Of a DNA stretch of 64,000 nucleotides, positions 16,614 through 25,427 are shown in pieces. Made by a program: the position numbers and the translations under genes. Under the pieces are notes generated by a model. The model searched no databases, was not told the origin of the DNA, and saw only the letters and a list, made by a program, of their open reading frames with translations. Position 1 is the first letter of the stretch, and every line of letters begins with the position of its first letter. This stretch comes from AG-339-G14 sp902553315 (GTDB taxonomy: Bacteria; Pseudomonadota; Gammaproteobacteria; Magnimaribacterales; AG-339-G14): the NCBI GenBank assembly GCA_902553315.1, contig CACDKN010000002.1, positions 129,050-193,049 of the forward strand. Reading direction: 5' to 3'.

Positions 16614-17655
16614 ACTCAATCCTACTTGGATTTGAAAATCTTTCTAGATTCGCCTCAAACTCATGAAGTCGTTTCCAAATACTTCTTAGTTCGGTTATTG
16701 TGGTCCAATTGAATAAAAATAGAGCGAAACCACTATGAACTCGATCAAAGGCATTAGAAATTTGGATCACTACTCCTAAGAGCGCTGCCCCAGTAAAAAG
16801 GCTTGGTCCAATAATCAGGAACGGAACAATCACCATAAATTGACCATAACTTTCAATCCATATGTCGAAATATCCGTAATGAAGATAAAGTCTTTGATAA
16901 TTGAATCTTATGCCAGTGAAAAGATACCAAAGAGTATCGCTTTGCGCATAATTGACTTTATCGTCTTCTCCTAAAACAAGATCCTTTCTGAATGCCGCCT
17001 CAACTTTCTGATTATTGTATTCCAACCCAGGTAACTTGTATCCAACGAACCAGGAAATTACTAAGCCACCAATAGAAACTGTAAGAGCAGTCCAAACTAG
17101 CGAACCTTCAATATTGCTAAAAAAAGGAATTGTGACCGATTCACTCAAACTCCAAAGCACAGGGACAAATGCAACTAATGTCATAATAGCCCTTACAACT
17201 TGCAGTCCAAGACTCTCTACTATTCTTGCAAATCTATTGCAGTCTTCTTGAATTCTTTGGCTTGCTCCTTCAATTTCTTCTTCAACACTTTGCCACCTAG
17301 GAATGTAATTAAAGGTCATAGCTTGTCTCCATCTCAAGCCATAGATTCTGGTAAACCAAGCTGTAAAGGTTGCAAGTACCACATACGGCATTGCTATGAC
17401 TAGAAAACTAGGAGAGCCTTGAAATCCATTAAAGAGATAGTCTGTCGAGATTAAAAAATCATAAAAAATATCAATTCCTTCTTGAGGATTTTCTGAAAAA
17501 TCTGCCGCTATTTGTAAATGATCGTAAAAACCACCATACCAAGTATTAATGGCTACAGTCATCTGAACCTGCATCCATAACGAGGTTATGAGGAGCGTAA
17601 GACCTCCATAAGCCCAGTACGCCCATTCCCTAGTTCCGTAAAATGCTCTCAACAT
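16600..17655 (-). CDS. sbmA: SbmA/BacA-family peptide transporter
   Basis: A 351-residue inner-membrane protein of the SbmA/BacA family (PF05992), which uses the proton gradient to import peptides such as microcins, bleomycin and proline-rich antimicrobial peptides. It shows the half-ABC-like membrane domain with about seven helices, the RIYGLRWRQAMTFNYIPRW segment near 104-122 and the SDTLWYLFTGIRFNYQRLY segment near 239-257. No nucleotide-binding domain is present, as expected. It is shorter than E. coli SbmA (406), mainly at the N terminus. It is a single gene between divergent and convergent neighbours. Confidence 0.88.
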   Translation of the reverse strand: MLRAFYGTREWAYWAYGGLTLLITSLWMQVQMTVAINTWYGGFYDHLQIAADFSENPQEGIDIFYDFLISTDYLFNGFQGSPSFLVIAMPYVVLATFTAWFTRIYGLRWRQAMTFNYIPRWQSVEEEIEGASQRIQEDCNRFARIVESLGLQVVRAIMTLVAFVPVLWSLSESVTIPFFSNIEGSLVWTALTVSIGGLVISWFVGYKLPGLEYNNQKVEAAFRKDLVLGEDDKVNYAQSDTLWYLFTGIRFNYQRLYLHYGYFDIWIESYGQFMVIVPFLIIGPSLFTGAALLGVVIQISNAFDRVHSGFALFLFNWTTITELRSIWKRLHEFEANLERFSNPSRIESKSV

Positions 17656-17688
17656 AAAAAAAAATATAAAACAGAAAGAAGTTTAAAC

Positions 17689-17694
17689 TATTAT
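17689..17694 (+). promoter_or_regulatory. -10 box six bases before the methyltransferase ATG
   Basis: TATTAT at 17689-17694 is followed by six bases and then ATG at 17701. A transcript from this box would start at or next to the A of the start codon. No Shine-Dalgarno is present. Confidence 0.4.
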
Positions 17695-17700
17695 ATCTTC

Positions 17701-18462
17701 ATGACTAGAACTAAAGAAAAAATCAAGAAAAGGTCATATTCGCCGTTTCTAATAAACCGTGAAAGCATTTATGGAGTTTTAGAAATTATTTTTAGCGAAT
17801 TAAAAAATAGTATTTATAAGTCTTTAGACAAGGAAAGCTCCAAAGAAAAAAAAGTATTGAATTATGTCAAAGAAAAAGCAGTTAAAAATGATCCAGAGAG
17901 CGTTCTAAAAATTATTGATGACTGCGGTTACAATAAATTTTTTTTGATGAATATTGGAGACCACAAAGGAAAAATTCTAGACGATTATGTTTTAGAGAGC
18001 AAAGCACAAAAGGTTTTAGAGTTGGGCGTTTATTTAGGTTATTCGACAATTCGAATCGCTCGAAACTTGTCTAAAAATTCTCGTCTTTATTCCATCGATG
18101 CTAATAAAGATTTTTTAGAAATAGCACAGGAACATTTAGAGTTTTCTGGATTGCATGACAAAGTGACTTTTTATAACGGTAAAGCATCAGAAGTAATACC
18201 TAGATTAAATGAAAAATTTGATTTTGTTTTTATCGATCACCGGAAAGAAGCATATCTGACCGATTTGAAACTATTAATTGAAAATAATTGTTTGAATGAT
18301 GGCGCTATAATTTTTGCTGACAACATTGTGCTTTTTCACCTAGAAGACTACTTAGAGTTTGTTCGAACAAATCCAATTTTTGAAAGCAAATTTATTCCCA
18401 CCCTAAGAGAGTATTCAAGTTCACATCCTGATGGCATCGAAGTTTCTTATTTCAGAAAATGA
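17701..18462 (+). CDS. O-methyltransferase, class I SAM-dependent
   Basis: A 253-residue cytoplasmic methyltransferase of the catechol O-methyltransferase-like group. The SAM motif I is VLELGVYLGYSTIRIA near 108-123, the acidic end of strand beta-2 is YSIDAN near 137, and FDFVFIDHRKEAY near 176 carries the metal-binding Asp. GAIIFADNI near 207 completes the fold. The first 60 residues are basic and unassigned. The acceptor is unknown. The start of the Smr gene overlaps its stop by four bases, the first of three overlaps or abutments leading into pyrC. Confidence 0.82.
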   Translation: MTRTKEKIKKRSYSPFLINRESIYGVLEIIFSELKNSIYKSLDKESSKEKKVLNYVKEKAVKNDPESVLKIIDDCGYNKFFLMNIGDHKGKILDDYVLESKAQKVLELGVYLGYSTIRIARNLSKNSRLYSIDANKDFLEIAQEHLEFSGLHDKVTFYNGKASEVIPRLNEKFDFVFIDHRKEAYLTDLKLLIENNCLNDGAIIFADNIVLFHLEDYLEFVRTNPIFESKFIPTLREYSSSHPDGIEVSYFRK

Positions 18463-18683
18463 AATTAAACTCCCTTGATCTACATGGAATAAAACATCAT
18501 GAAGTTGATTTACTAGTTGAAAATTTTGTTTACCTTAATCAAGAAGATATGCCCTTAAGAATAATTTGTGGAAATAGTCATAAGATGATTTCACTAGTAA
18601 AGGTAGTTTTGGAGAGGATAGATTGTGAATATGAAGAGGGCATGGGAAACAATTATGGTTTAATCATAGTCAGAAAAATATAA
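18459..18683 (+). CDS. Stand-alone Smr domain-like protein
   Basis: A 74-residue protein that fits a minimal Smr (small MutS-related) domain. It has the LDLHG opening at residues 6-10, a helix with HHEVDLLVENF, the LRIICGNSH segment near 33-41 in place of the usual TGxGxH, and a closing GLIIV strand. Smr domains nick or cleave nucleic acids. Here the central Gly-rich loop is reduced (CGNSH), so activity is uncertain. It overlaps the methyltransferase by four bases and the next gene by one (TAATG). Confidence 0.65.
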   Translation: MKLNSLDLHGIKHHEVDLLVENFVYLNQEDMPLRIICGNSHKMISLVKVVLERIDCEYEEGMGNNYGLIIVRKI

Positions 18684-19027
18684 TGAAATTAAAAGAGGTA
18701 ATAGTTTTGAGCGAGAAAGGAGACTTTCTCAAGGATTTTAAAGAGGGAGAATCTTTTTCTTTAATTATGGATTTTGTTTCTTTGAAAGCCTTGTTCAAAG
18801 AAATTTTCTCATTTCAATTTAAAAAATTATGGTTTTTAGTAACTTTTCTACTCACCGCTACTTATATAAGAAATGAATCTGGACTGTCTAAAATATATTC
18901 AAAATCAATCTTTGAAATCTATGATACTTTCGAATCCATGCCCTCTAGAGTAGAATTTGAAATAGACAAGAAATTAATTAAGAAGAAAATTTTATTGTTG
19001 TCCAATCCATTAATAAATGAAAGCTAG
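18683..19027 (+). CDS. Unknown protein in the pyrC cluster
   Basis: A 114-residue protein I cannot assign. It begins with a beta-like MKLKEVIVL segment and has one hydrophobic stretch, LWFLVTFLLTATYI, near 49-62. It ends in a Lys-rich helix. The ATG overlaps the previous stop by one base, and the end overlaps the dihydroorotase start by 11 bp. Tight packing on both sides supports real translation. Confidence 0.55.
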   Translation: MKLKEVIVLSEKGDFLKDFKEGESFSLIMDFVSLKALFKEIFSFQFKKLWFLVTFLLTATYIRNESGLSKIYSKSIFEIYDTFESMPSRVEFEIDKKLIKKKILLLSNPLINES

Positions 19028-20351
19028 TCTAGTTTTAAAAAATTGCAATCTTGTAAATGAAGGTGAAATAAAAACTGTAGATATTGCCATCAAAGACGAT
19101 CGAATTGAAAAAATTGCTTCATCAATAGATTGTGAATCATTTAAAGAAGTAGATTGTTTGGGAAAATATGTTGCCCCAGGAATAATAGATGACCAAGTAC
19201 ATTTTAGAGATCCTGGATTAACAGAAAAAGGGGACATACGTTCTGAATCTCTTGCAGCGGTGCATGCAGGTGTTACTTCAACATTCGATATGCCTAATGT
19301 TGATCCAAATATGACGACAATAGAGTTGATGAACGAGAGAAATCAACTAGGCGCAAAAAAATCTTGGACTAATTATTCATACTATTTTGGCGCCACTGAA
19401 ACCAATCTTGAAGAAATTAAAAAATTAGACCCCAAAGAGACTTGTGGTTTAAAAGTTTTTATGGGGACTTCAACAGGAACACTATTAGTCGAGGATGATT
19501 TTGCGCTAGAGCAAATTTTCAAGCATTGCCCTGTAACTATTGTGACTCATTGTGAAGACAACGAAACAATGAAAAATAACTTAGAAAAAGTAAAACTTGA
19601 AAATGAAGAAATCGATGCAAGTTTTCATCCCATAATAAAGGATGATATTTGTTGTTATCGTTCCTCATCGAAAGTAATTGAGTTAGCTAAAAAATATTCT
19701 TCTGACCTTCATGTATTGCACCTCACAACTGAAAAAGAAATAGCATTATTTGAAAATATTGATCTTAAAAAAAAGAAAATAACTTGCGAAGTTTGTGTGC
19801 ATCATTTGTGGTTTGATGAGAGGGACTATAATTCTTTAGGAAATCTTATTGTTTGTAATCCTGCCATAAAGAAAGAATCCGATAGGAATGCTCTGCGACA
19901 GGCATTAAAAGATGGATATATAGACTATGTTGCTACAGATCACGCTCCACATGTTTACGAAGATAAAAAGCTTCCATATTTGCAAGCACCTGCAGGTATT
20001 CCTCTTATCGAACATTCATTTCAAATAATGATAGAGCTGCACAAACAAGGTTATTACACCTTAGATGAAGTTATTTCTTACATGAGTCACAGAGTAGCAG
20101 ATCGATTTTCAATTATAGATAGAGGATATGTGAGAGAAGGTTATAAGGCAGACTTGATGATGTTTGATTTAGATAAAGAGATATCAGTAGCTAACGAAAC
20201 TGAGCTGACAAAATGCGGGTGGACTCCATTTGATGGAAAAACTTTTAGTTCTTCTGTAACTGGTACCATAGTCAATGGAAAAATCATTGTTCTAGATAAT
20301 CAACTTGTTACTGATTCAACTTCGGTAGAAAAAATAACTTTTGATAGATAA
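19017..20351 (+). CDS. pyrC: Dihydroorotase (type I)
   Basis: A 444-residue amidohydrolase that cyclises carbamoyl-aspartate to dihydroorotate in pyrimidine synthesis. The type I signature DDQVHFRDPG (58-67) holds the metal His pair and the substrate Arg. KVFMGTSTG near 143 is in the region of a metal-bridging residue, VTHCED near 175 and HVLHLTT near 230 give the other His ligands, and ATDHAPH near 303 supplies the catalytic Asp. The length matches the long type I enzymes rather than the 348-residue E. coli PyrC. The amidase gene follows one base after the stop. Confidence 0.93.
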   Translation: MKASLVLKNCNLVNEGEIKTVDIAIKDDRIEKIASSIDCESFKEVDCLGKYVAPGIIDDQVHFRDPGLTEKGDIRSESLAAVHAGVTSTFDMPNVDPNMTTIELMNERNQLGAKKSWTNYSYYFGATETNLEEIKKLDPKETCGLKVFMGTSTGTLLVEDDFALEQIFKHCPVTIVTHCEDNETMKNNLEKVKLENEEIDASFHPIIKDDICCYRSSSKVIELAKKYSSDLHVLHLTTEKEIALFENIDLKKKKITCEVCVHHLWFDERDYNSLGNLIVCNPAIKKESDRNALRQALKDGYIDYVATDHAPHVYEDKKLPYLQAPAGIPLIEHSFQIMIELHKQGYYTLDEVISYMSHRVADRFSIIDRGYVREGYKADLMMFDLDKEISVANETELTKCGWTPFDGKTFSSSVTGTIVNGKIIVLDNQLVTDSTSVEKITFDR

Positions 20352-20352
20352 G

Positions 20353-21780
20353 ATGTTTAAAGAATATAAAGAGTACGACGCATTAGGCCTCTCTGAATTG
20401 CTTAAGAAAAAAGAAGTCTCTGCTAAGGAATTATTAGAAGAGGCAATTTTTTTAACTGAGACATTAGATCCCCTTATAAATGCAGTGCCCCAAAAACACT
20501 TTGAGCTTGCTAAGGCTCAAGCTGAAACAGATCTGAAAGGACCTTTCTTCGGCGTCCCTTTTTTATTAAAAGATTTACATTCTTCTTTAGAAGGCACAAT
20601 CACTTCTGACGGCTCGAGGTCGAGCGCAAAGAATGTGGCTGATTTCACTGATACTTTAACCCAAAGATGTTTGGATTCTGGTTTGGTAATTTTCGGAAAA
20701 ACTAATTCTCCTGAATTTGGTTTAACAGTCACAACAGAACCGGTGCTATTTGGTCCTACAAGAAATCCTTGGAATTTAAATCATTCGGCTGGCGGTTCAA
20801 GTGGTGGTGCAGCTGCTGCAGTTGCAGCAGGTATTATACCTATGGCTCAAGCAACTGATGGGGGAGGTTCGATTAGAATACCAGCTTCTTGCTGCGGTTT
20901 AGTTGGTTTGAAACCCACTAGAGCAAGAACTCCAAGAGGTCCAAAAGTTTTTGAAGGATGGGCCGGTCAATCTATTGCTCATTGCGTATCAATATCAGTT
21001 AGAGATAGTGCGCTCCTATTGGATGCAACCTCAGGTCCTGAAATTGGTAGTCCATATCATGCTCCTTATCAAAAAGATTCTTTTCTTTCATCTCTAGAAA
21101 AGGATCCAAAAAATCTAAAGATTGCTTATATTGTTCCTGAGAGTATTTCAATTGATGCTGAAGTGAAAGACGTAATGACCAAAACCTTTTCTTTATTAGA
21201 AAGTCTTGGCCATTCTGTTGAAAGTAAATCAATTGATCTTCCAACCGATGAAATAATGTCAACCATAGCGGCTGTTATTTCTTCTAGTTTGGCAAACAAG
21301 ATCGATGAGATGGAAAAACAAATTGGAAAAAACTTAGACAATACGATGCTGGAAAACGTTACGCTCCAAATGCAAAAAAATGGTAAAGAGGTATTGGCAA
21401 AAGATTACATACAGGCTGTTAAGACCAATCATAAAATAGGTTATGAGGTTGAAAAGATGTTCTTAGATTATGACATCCTGCTCAGCCCGGTTTTGGCTAA
21501 GCCCCCGGTTGAGATTGGTAACATAGATTTAAATACCACTGATTTTGTTGACTACGCAGAAAAACTTTCTACATATACTCCATTTACAGGTATTTTTAAT
21601 CAATCTGGTCATCCATCAATTTCTCTTCCTTTATACCGCACGCCTAAAAATCTTCCAGTAGGAACAATGCTGACGGCTTCGTTCGGGAATGAAGCGTTGT
21701 TGTTCGGTCTAGCTAGACAACTTGAGGTCGCAGAACCATGGGAAGCAGCTATAAAGGAGATGAGAACTCAAATCGGATAA
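20353..21780 (+). CDS. Amidase signature family hydrolase
   Basis: A 475-residue cytoplasmic amidase. The Ser-cisSer-Lys triad is visible: K73 in FLLKDLHS, S149 in AGGSSGGAAAA and S173 in GGGSIRIP. Length and motifs match stand-alone amidases such as AmiD. GatA is less likely because gatB and gatC are absent. The ATG at 20353 is chosen over an in-frame TTG at 20341, because it follows the pyrC stop by one base and begins the conserved helix. Substrate unknown. Given the position, release of ammonia from an amide or carbamoyl compound is conceivable. Confidence 0.9.
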   Translation: MFKEYKEYDALGLSELLKKKEVSAKELLEEAIFLTETLDPLINAVPQKHFELAKAQAETDLKGPFFGVPFLLKDLHSSLEGTITSDGSRSSAKNVADFTDTLTQRCLDSGLVIFGKTNSPEFGLTVTTEPVLFGPTRNPWNLNHSAGGSSGGAAAAVAAGIIPMAQATDGGGSIRIPASCCGLVGLKPTRARTPRGPKVFEGWAGQSIAHCVSISVRDSALLLDATSGPEIGSPYHAPYQKDSFLSSLEKDPKNLKIAYIVPESISIDAEVKDVMTKTFSLLESLGHSVESKSIDLPTDEIMSTIAAVISSSLANKIDEMEKQIGKNLDNTMLENVTLQMQKNGKEVLAKDYIQAVKTNHKIGYEVEKMFLDYDILLSPVLAKPPVEIGNIDLNTTDFVDYAEKLSTYTPFTGIFNQSGHPSISLPLYRTPKNLPVGTMLTASFGNEALLFGLARQLEVAEPWEAAIKEMRTQIG

Positions 21781-21945
21781 TTATTCGTTTAAGGATTCAC
21801 GAGTTTCTTCTTCAAGATTAGCCCTAAAGTCGGATTCCTGAATATACATTCCTAGCCCAGCGAGCAAGGCAGTAATCAACGCAATAACAACAAAAAAGAT
21901 GAAAAGATTTTTTGTTATCTGCGAATCGTTAAGATCGTTAGACAT
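21781..21945 (-). CDS. Small single-helix membrane protein (54 aa)
   Basis: A short reading frame starting with ATG at 21945 and ending next to the convergent amidase stop. The product has a polar N terminus (MSNDLNDSQITKN), one strongly hydrophobic helix at about residues 14-34, and an acidic tail rich in Glu. It fills the gap between the amidase and the MFS gene exactly, which favours a real gene. No function can be given. Confidence 0.5.
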   Translation of the reverse strand: MSNDLNDSQITKNLFIFFVVIALITALLAGLGMYIQESDFRANLEEETRESLNE

Positions 21946-21975
21946 GTATGCATTATACTAATTTTGTTGAAAGAA

Positions 21976-23238
21976 ATGAAAAGAGAAAAAAAAATACTAA
22001 GTAAAGAAGTTATTTCCTGGGCATTTTATGACTGGGCAAATTCAGCATTTGCCACAACGGTTATGGCTGGATTTTTTCCTTTATTTTTTAAAAGTTTTTG
22101 GGCGAGTAATTTAACTGACGCGGAAAGTACGGGCATGCTTGGGATAGCAAATTCTTTGTCTGGATTATTAATTGTTCTGATTGCCCCTTTCTTGGGAGCA
22201 GTTGCTGATATCACTTTTAAAAAAAAATATCTGTTAGTTTTTTTTATGATTATTGGAACAGGATCAACGGCTTCATTTTTTTTAATTCAACAAGGAGACT
22301 GGATCCTTGCGATGAGTGGATATATTTTTGCTTGTATAGGTTTTTCTGGAGGAAATATTTTTTATGATTCTTTGATTATCAATGTTTCTAGTGAGCAATC
22401 AAGAAACAAAGTATCAGCTTTTGGATACGCAATGGGCTACCTTGGTGGAGGGTTATTATTCGTTTTAAATGTCTTCATGTATTTGCAACCAGCAGTCTTT
22501 GGGTTAGCTTCTGAGGTAGATGCAATTTTATTTTCTTTTTTAAGCGTAGCTGTTTGGTGGTCTTTTTTCACTTTGCCTTTAATAAGATATGTGAAAGAGA
22601 AATCAGGCTTGTTTGAAAAAACTTCTTCAATGAATTTAATAAAAAAATCTTTTTTTAGAGTAGTGCAAACATTTAGAGAAATAAGAGAGTATAAAAATCT
22701 TTTTTATTTTTTAATAGCTTACTGGCTTTATATGGATGGGATCGATACTGTTGTTAGAATGGCACTGGCATTTGGCGCCGACATCGGCTTAGCTACTTCC
22801 GAATTGATAGTTGCCCTAATAATTACTCAGTTTGTTGGATTTCCAGCAACTATCGGATTTGGGTTTTTGGCAGATAGATACGGGCTCAAGTTATTGCTGT
22901 ATGTTGGAATTGGGATGTACATATGCATATGTTTTGGAGGCTTAGTTATATCCTCTATTTATGGATTTTACATAATGGCTGCAATAATTGGCTTAGTTCA
23001 AGGAGGAGTTCAGTCAGTCAGTAGGGCTGTTTTTTCAACAATGATTCCAGAAGGAAAAGATTCTGAGTTTTTTGGATTTTATAATTTAGTTGGAAAATCA
23101 GCAGTCATTTTTGGTCCCGCAATGGTAGGAATCGTAAATTATTTATTCAATGATCCTAGAGCAGGAATCATAAGTTTGTTGATTTTATTTATACCAGGAT
23201 TACTCATGCTAAGAATGGTACAAATTAAAGAGCAATAG
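21976..23238 (+). CDS. MFS transporter, UMF1/Atg22-like
   Basis: A 420-residue permease with 12 predicted helices. The N terminus WAFYDWANSAFATTV (near residue 11) is the hallmark of the Atg22-like/UMF1 group. FLGAVADITFKKKYLL near 73 corresponds to the MFS loop 2-3 motif. Yeast Atg22 exports amino acids from the vacuole; bacterial substrates are mostly unknown. The ATG at 21976 is preferred to a TTG at 21964 in the same frame. The 3' end overlaps the phosphodiesterase gene by 14 bp. Confidence 0.85.
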   Translation: MKREKKILSKEVISWAFYDWANSAFATTVMAGFFPLFFKSFWASNLTDAESTGMLGIANSLSGLLIVLIAPFLGAVADITFKKKYLLVFFMIIGTGSTASFFLIQQGDWILAMSGYIFACIGFSGGNIFYDSLIINVSSEQSRNKVSAFGYAMGYLGGGLLFVLNVFMYLQPAVFGLASEVDAILFSFLSVAVWWSFFTLPLIRYVKEKSGLFEKTSSMNLIKKSFFRVVQTFREIREYKNLFYFLIAYWLYMDGIDTVVRMALAFGADIGLATSELIVALIITQFVGFPATIGFGFLADRYGLKLLLYVGIGMYICICFGGLVISSIYGFYIMAAIIGLVQGGVQSVSRAVFSTMIPEGKDSEFFGFYNLVGKSAVIFGPAMVGIVNYLFNDPRAGIISLLILFIPGLLMLRMVQIKEQ

Positions 23239-23959
23239 AGTTTTCTAAAAGCACTTCTTTAAGAAGTTCGGGTTCGTCGGTCATTAATCCATCCACTCCT
23301 AGATCGATAAATTTTTGCATTTCCTCTCTTTTATTTACCGTCCAGACATGAACTTTAAAACCTAATGAATGACTTCTTTGCAAAAGTTTCTTTGTGAAAA
23401 CTTTTATGCCATTCCAATTTTCTGGTATTTGTATAATTTTCGACCTTTTATTTGGGATGTTTAAAAATTTTATTTTTATAATGTCTCTGATTCCCATTGA
23501 AGTTAAAACTCTTGAATTAGCTCGTTGAATTTCATCAAGACGGCTGGAATGAAAAGAACCAATGCAAATTCTATCCTCTGCTTTCATATCTTTTATAATT
23601 TTTAAGACTTTTAAACCAATTTTTGAAACCTTAAGATCAATGTTAAAAAAATTTGTAGGGAATTCTTCAAGCAATTCATTAAAAGTAGGAGTGTGCCCAG
23701 GTTGAAAAAAACTCAGCCGATTCAAGTCTTTATAGTTGATATCTATTAATTGAATATTATGTCCAGATGTTCTTAAAAGATCAGGATCATGAAAGGTAAT
23801 TATTTTATCGTCTTTCGTTATCCTTAAATCTGTTTCTAAATAATTGAAACCAATTTCTTTTGCAGATTTAAAAGCCTCAATTGTGTTTTCTCTGAAGAAT
23901 TTTGCATTTCCCCTGTGAACAAAGGCTTGAAAATTGCTTGCTAAAAACTCCCCCATCAT
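23225..23959 (-). CDS. Glycerophosphodiester phosphodiesterase
   Basis: A 244-residue GDPD-family TIM-barrel enzyme that cleaves glycerophosphodiesters to glycerol 3-phosphate and an alcohol. Catalytic motifs are all present: FVHRGN (near 13), ENTIEAF (near 24), YLETDLR (near 37) and FHDPDL (near 52), with VWTVNKREEM and GVDGLMTDEPELL at the end. There is no signal peptide, so it is the cytoplasmic UgpQ type. It would recycle phosphorus and carbon from phospholipids. Confidence 0.92.
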   Translation of the reverse strand: MMGEFLASNFQAFVHRGNAKFFRENTIEAFKSAKEIGFNYLETDLRITKDDKIITFHDPDLLRTSGHNIQLIDINYKDLNRLSFFQPGHTPTFNELLEEFPTNFFNIDLKVSKIGLKVLKIIKDMKAEDRICIGSFHSSRLDEIQRANSRVLTSMGIRDIIKIKFLNIPNKRSKIIQIPENWNGIKVFTKKLLQRSHSLGFKVHVWTVNKREEMQKFIDLGVDGLMTDEPELLKEVLLENSIAL

Positions 23960-24013
23960 ATGTGTTATTTCACCAATTTTTAGTTTGGAAATAAGGTAAT
24001 ATTTTAATTATAA

Positions 24014-25384
24014 ATGATCAATCCAGTTTCCAGTAAATTAGGTATCACAGAAGTCGTCCTTAGAGATGGAAACCAATCTCTCCTTGCAACGCGCATAAAA
24101 ACTGAAGATTTACTTCCAATTGCAAATGCCTTGGATGAGATAGGCTATTGGTCGATAGAATCATGGGGCGGAGCTACTTTTGACAGTTGTTTGAGATATC
24201 TTAATGAAAACCCATGGGAAAGGCTTCGTCTTTTTAAAGCCGCAATGCCAAAAACAAAGCAACAAATGTTATTGAGAGGCCAAAATCTTTTAGGTTACAA
24301 GCATTATCCTGATTCTGTAGTTTCAAAATTCATTAACAAGTCGTCTGAAAACGGTATTGATGTATTTAGGATATTTGATGCTTTAAATGATATTGAAAAC
24401 TTAAAATTTTCTATCAAACAAGTGAAGGAAAATTCTAAACACGTCCAAGCTGCAATGGCTTATACAGTAAGTCCAATCCATGATATTGATTATTGGGTCG
24501 ATTTGGCAAAACGCATGGAAGATTTAGGAGTTGATTCTATAGCTATTAAGGACATGGCCGGCATATTAAAGCCTTATGTTGCCTTTGAACTGGTTTCTAA
24601 ATTAAAAGGAATCCTTTCTGTACCACTGCACTTGCAAACACATGCTACTGCGGGTCTATCTACGGCAACCAATTTGAAAGCAATAGAAGCTGGCATAGAC
24701 AACATCGATACATCTATTTCTTCCATGAGTATGACTTATGGACATTCTCCGACCGAGAGTATCGTAGCAAGCTTGGAAGATCTTCCTAGAACAACGAACT
24801 TAGATCTGAAAAAATTTAAAAAGATTTCAAACTATTTTAAAACAATTAGAAAGAAGTATTCTCAGTACGAGGGTAGCTTGAAAGGTGCAGATACACAAAT
24901 GCTTGTTAGTCAGGTTCCGGGGGGAATGCTTTCTAACCTAGAGTCTCAATTAAAGGATTTAAATAAATCAGATCTCTTAGAAGAAGTAATTAAGGAGATT
25001 CCAAAAGTTAGAGAAGATTTTGGCTTTCCTCCACTAGTGACACCAGTTTCTCAAATTGTTGGCGCGCAAGCCTTGATGAATGTATCTGAAAATAAACCTT
25101 ATGAAACTTTATCTAATGAAACCATAAATTTATTGACAGGGCATTATGGCAGAGTTCCAGGCAATGTTAACAAAGAGATTTTAAAAAAGGCTGAAACTGA
25201 ACAAGATTCAAATAGCCAAAGATCCGCAGATTTTATTCATGATGATTATGAGGAAAGAAAAAAGGATTTAAAGAATTTTTGTGAGCAAAATAAATTAAAC
25301 GATTTCAGTTTGAACGAGGAAATTTTGCTGTGTTTTATTCAATTTCCTTACAGCACAACTGACTATTTAAAGAGTATTGAATAA
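24014..25384 (+). CDS. Carboxyltransferase subunit, PycB/OadA-like, without biotinyl domain
   Basis: A 456-residue protein matching the carboxyltransferase of pyruvate carboxylase subunit B and oxaloacetate decarboxylase alpha. Seen: EVVLRDGNQSLLATR (14-28), a metal-binding HLQTHAT near 210, the modified-lysine segment SIAIKDMAG near 177, and the conserved PYC/OADA domain up to about residue 400. The family normally continues into a proline-rich linker and a ~75-residue biotin domain with an MKM site; here the protein stops first. No biotin carboxylase, oadB or oadG is nearby. It must use a separate biotin carrier if active. TAATAT at 23997-24002 is a possible -10 box just before the ATG. Confidence 0.88.
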   Translation: MINPVSSKLGITEVVLRDGNQSLLATRIKTEDLLPIANALDEIGYWSIESWGGATFDSCLRYLNENPWERLRLFKAAMPKTKQQMLLRGQNLLGYKHYPDSVVSKFINKSSENGIDVFRIFDALNDIENLKFSIKQVKENSKHVQAAMAYTVSPIHDIDYWVDLAKRMEDLGVDSIAIKDMAGILKPYVAFELVSKLKGILSVPLHLQTHATAGLSTATNLKAIEAGIDNIDTSISSMSMTYGHSPTESIVASLEDLPRTTNLDLKKFKKISNYFKTIRKKYSQYEGSLKGADTQMLVSQVPGGMLSNLESQLKDLNKSDLLEEVIKEIPKVREDFGFPPLVTPVSQIVGAQALMNVSENKPYETLSNETINLLTGHYGRVPGNVNKEILKKAETEQDSNSQRSADFIHDDYEERKKDLKNFCEQNKLNDFSLNEEILLCFIQFPYSTTDYLKSIE

Positions 25385-25418
25385 AAAAAAGCCTCTCAAG
25401 AGAGAGGCTTTTTTTTTG
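25383..25418. terminator. Bidirectional intrinsic terminator
   Basis: GCCTCTC (25391-25397) and GAGAGGC (25402-25408) pair around loop AAGA, with A residues before and ten T residues after. It sits between convergent genes (carboxyltransferase + and porin-like -) and can serve both. Confidence 0.92.
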
Positions 25419-25427
25419 GAAAGTTTT

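Noticed and set aside
24014..25384. Frameshifted biotin domain after the carboxyltransferase
   Set aside because: Only seven bases separate the stop from a terminator hairpin, and no MKM-like biotinylation motif is present in any frame near the end.
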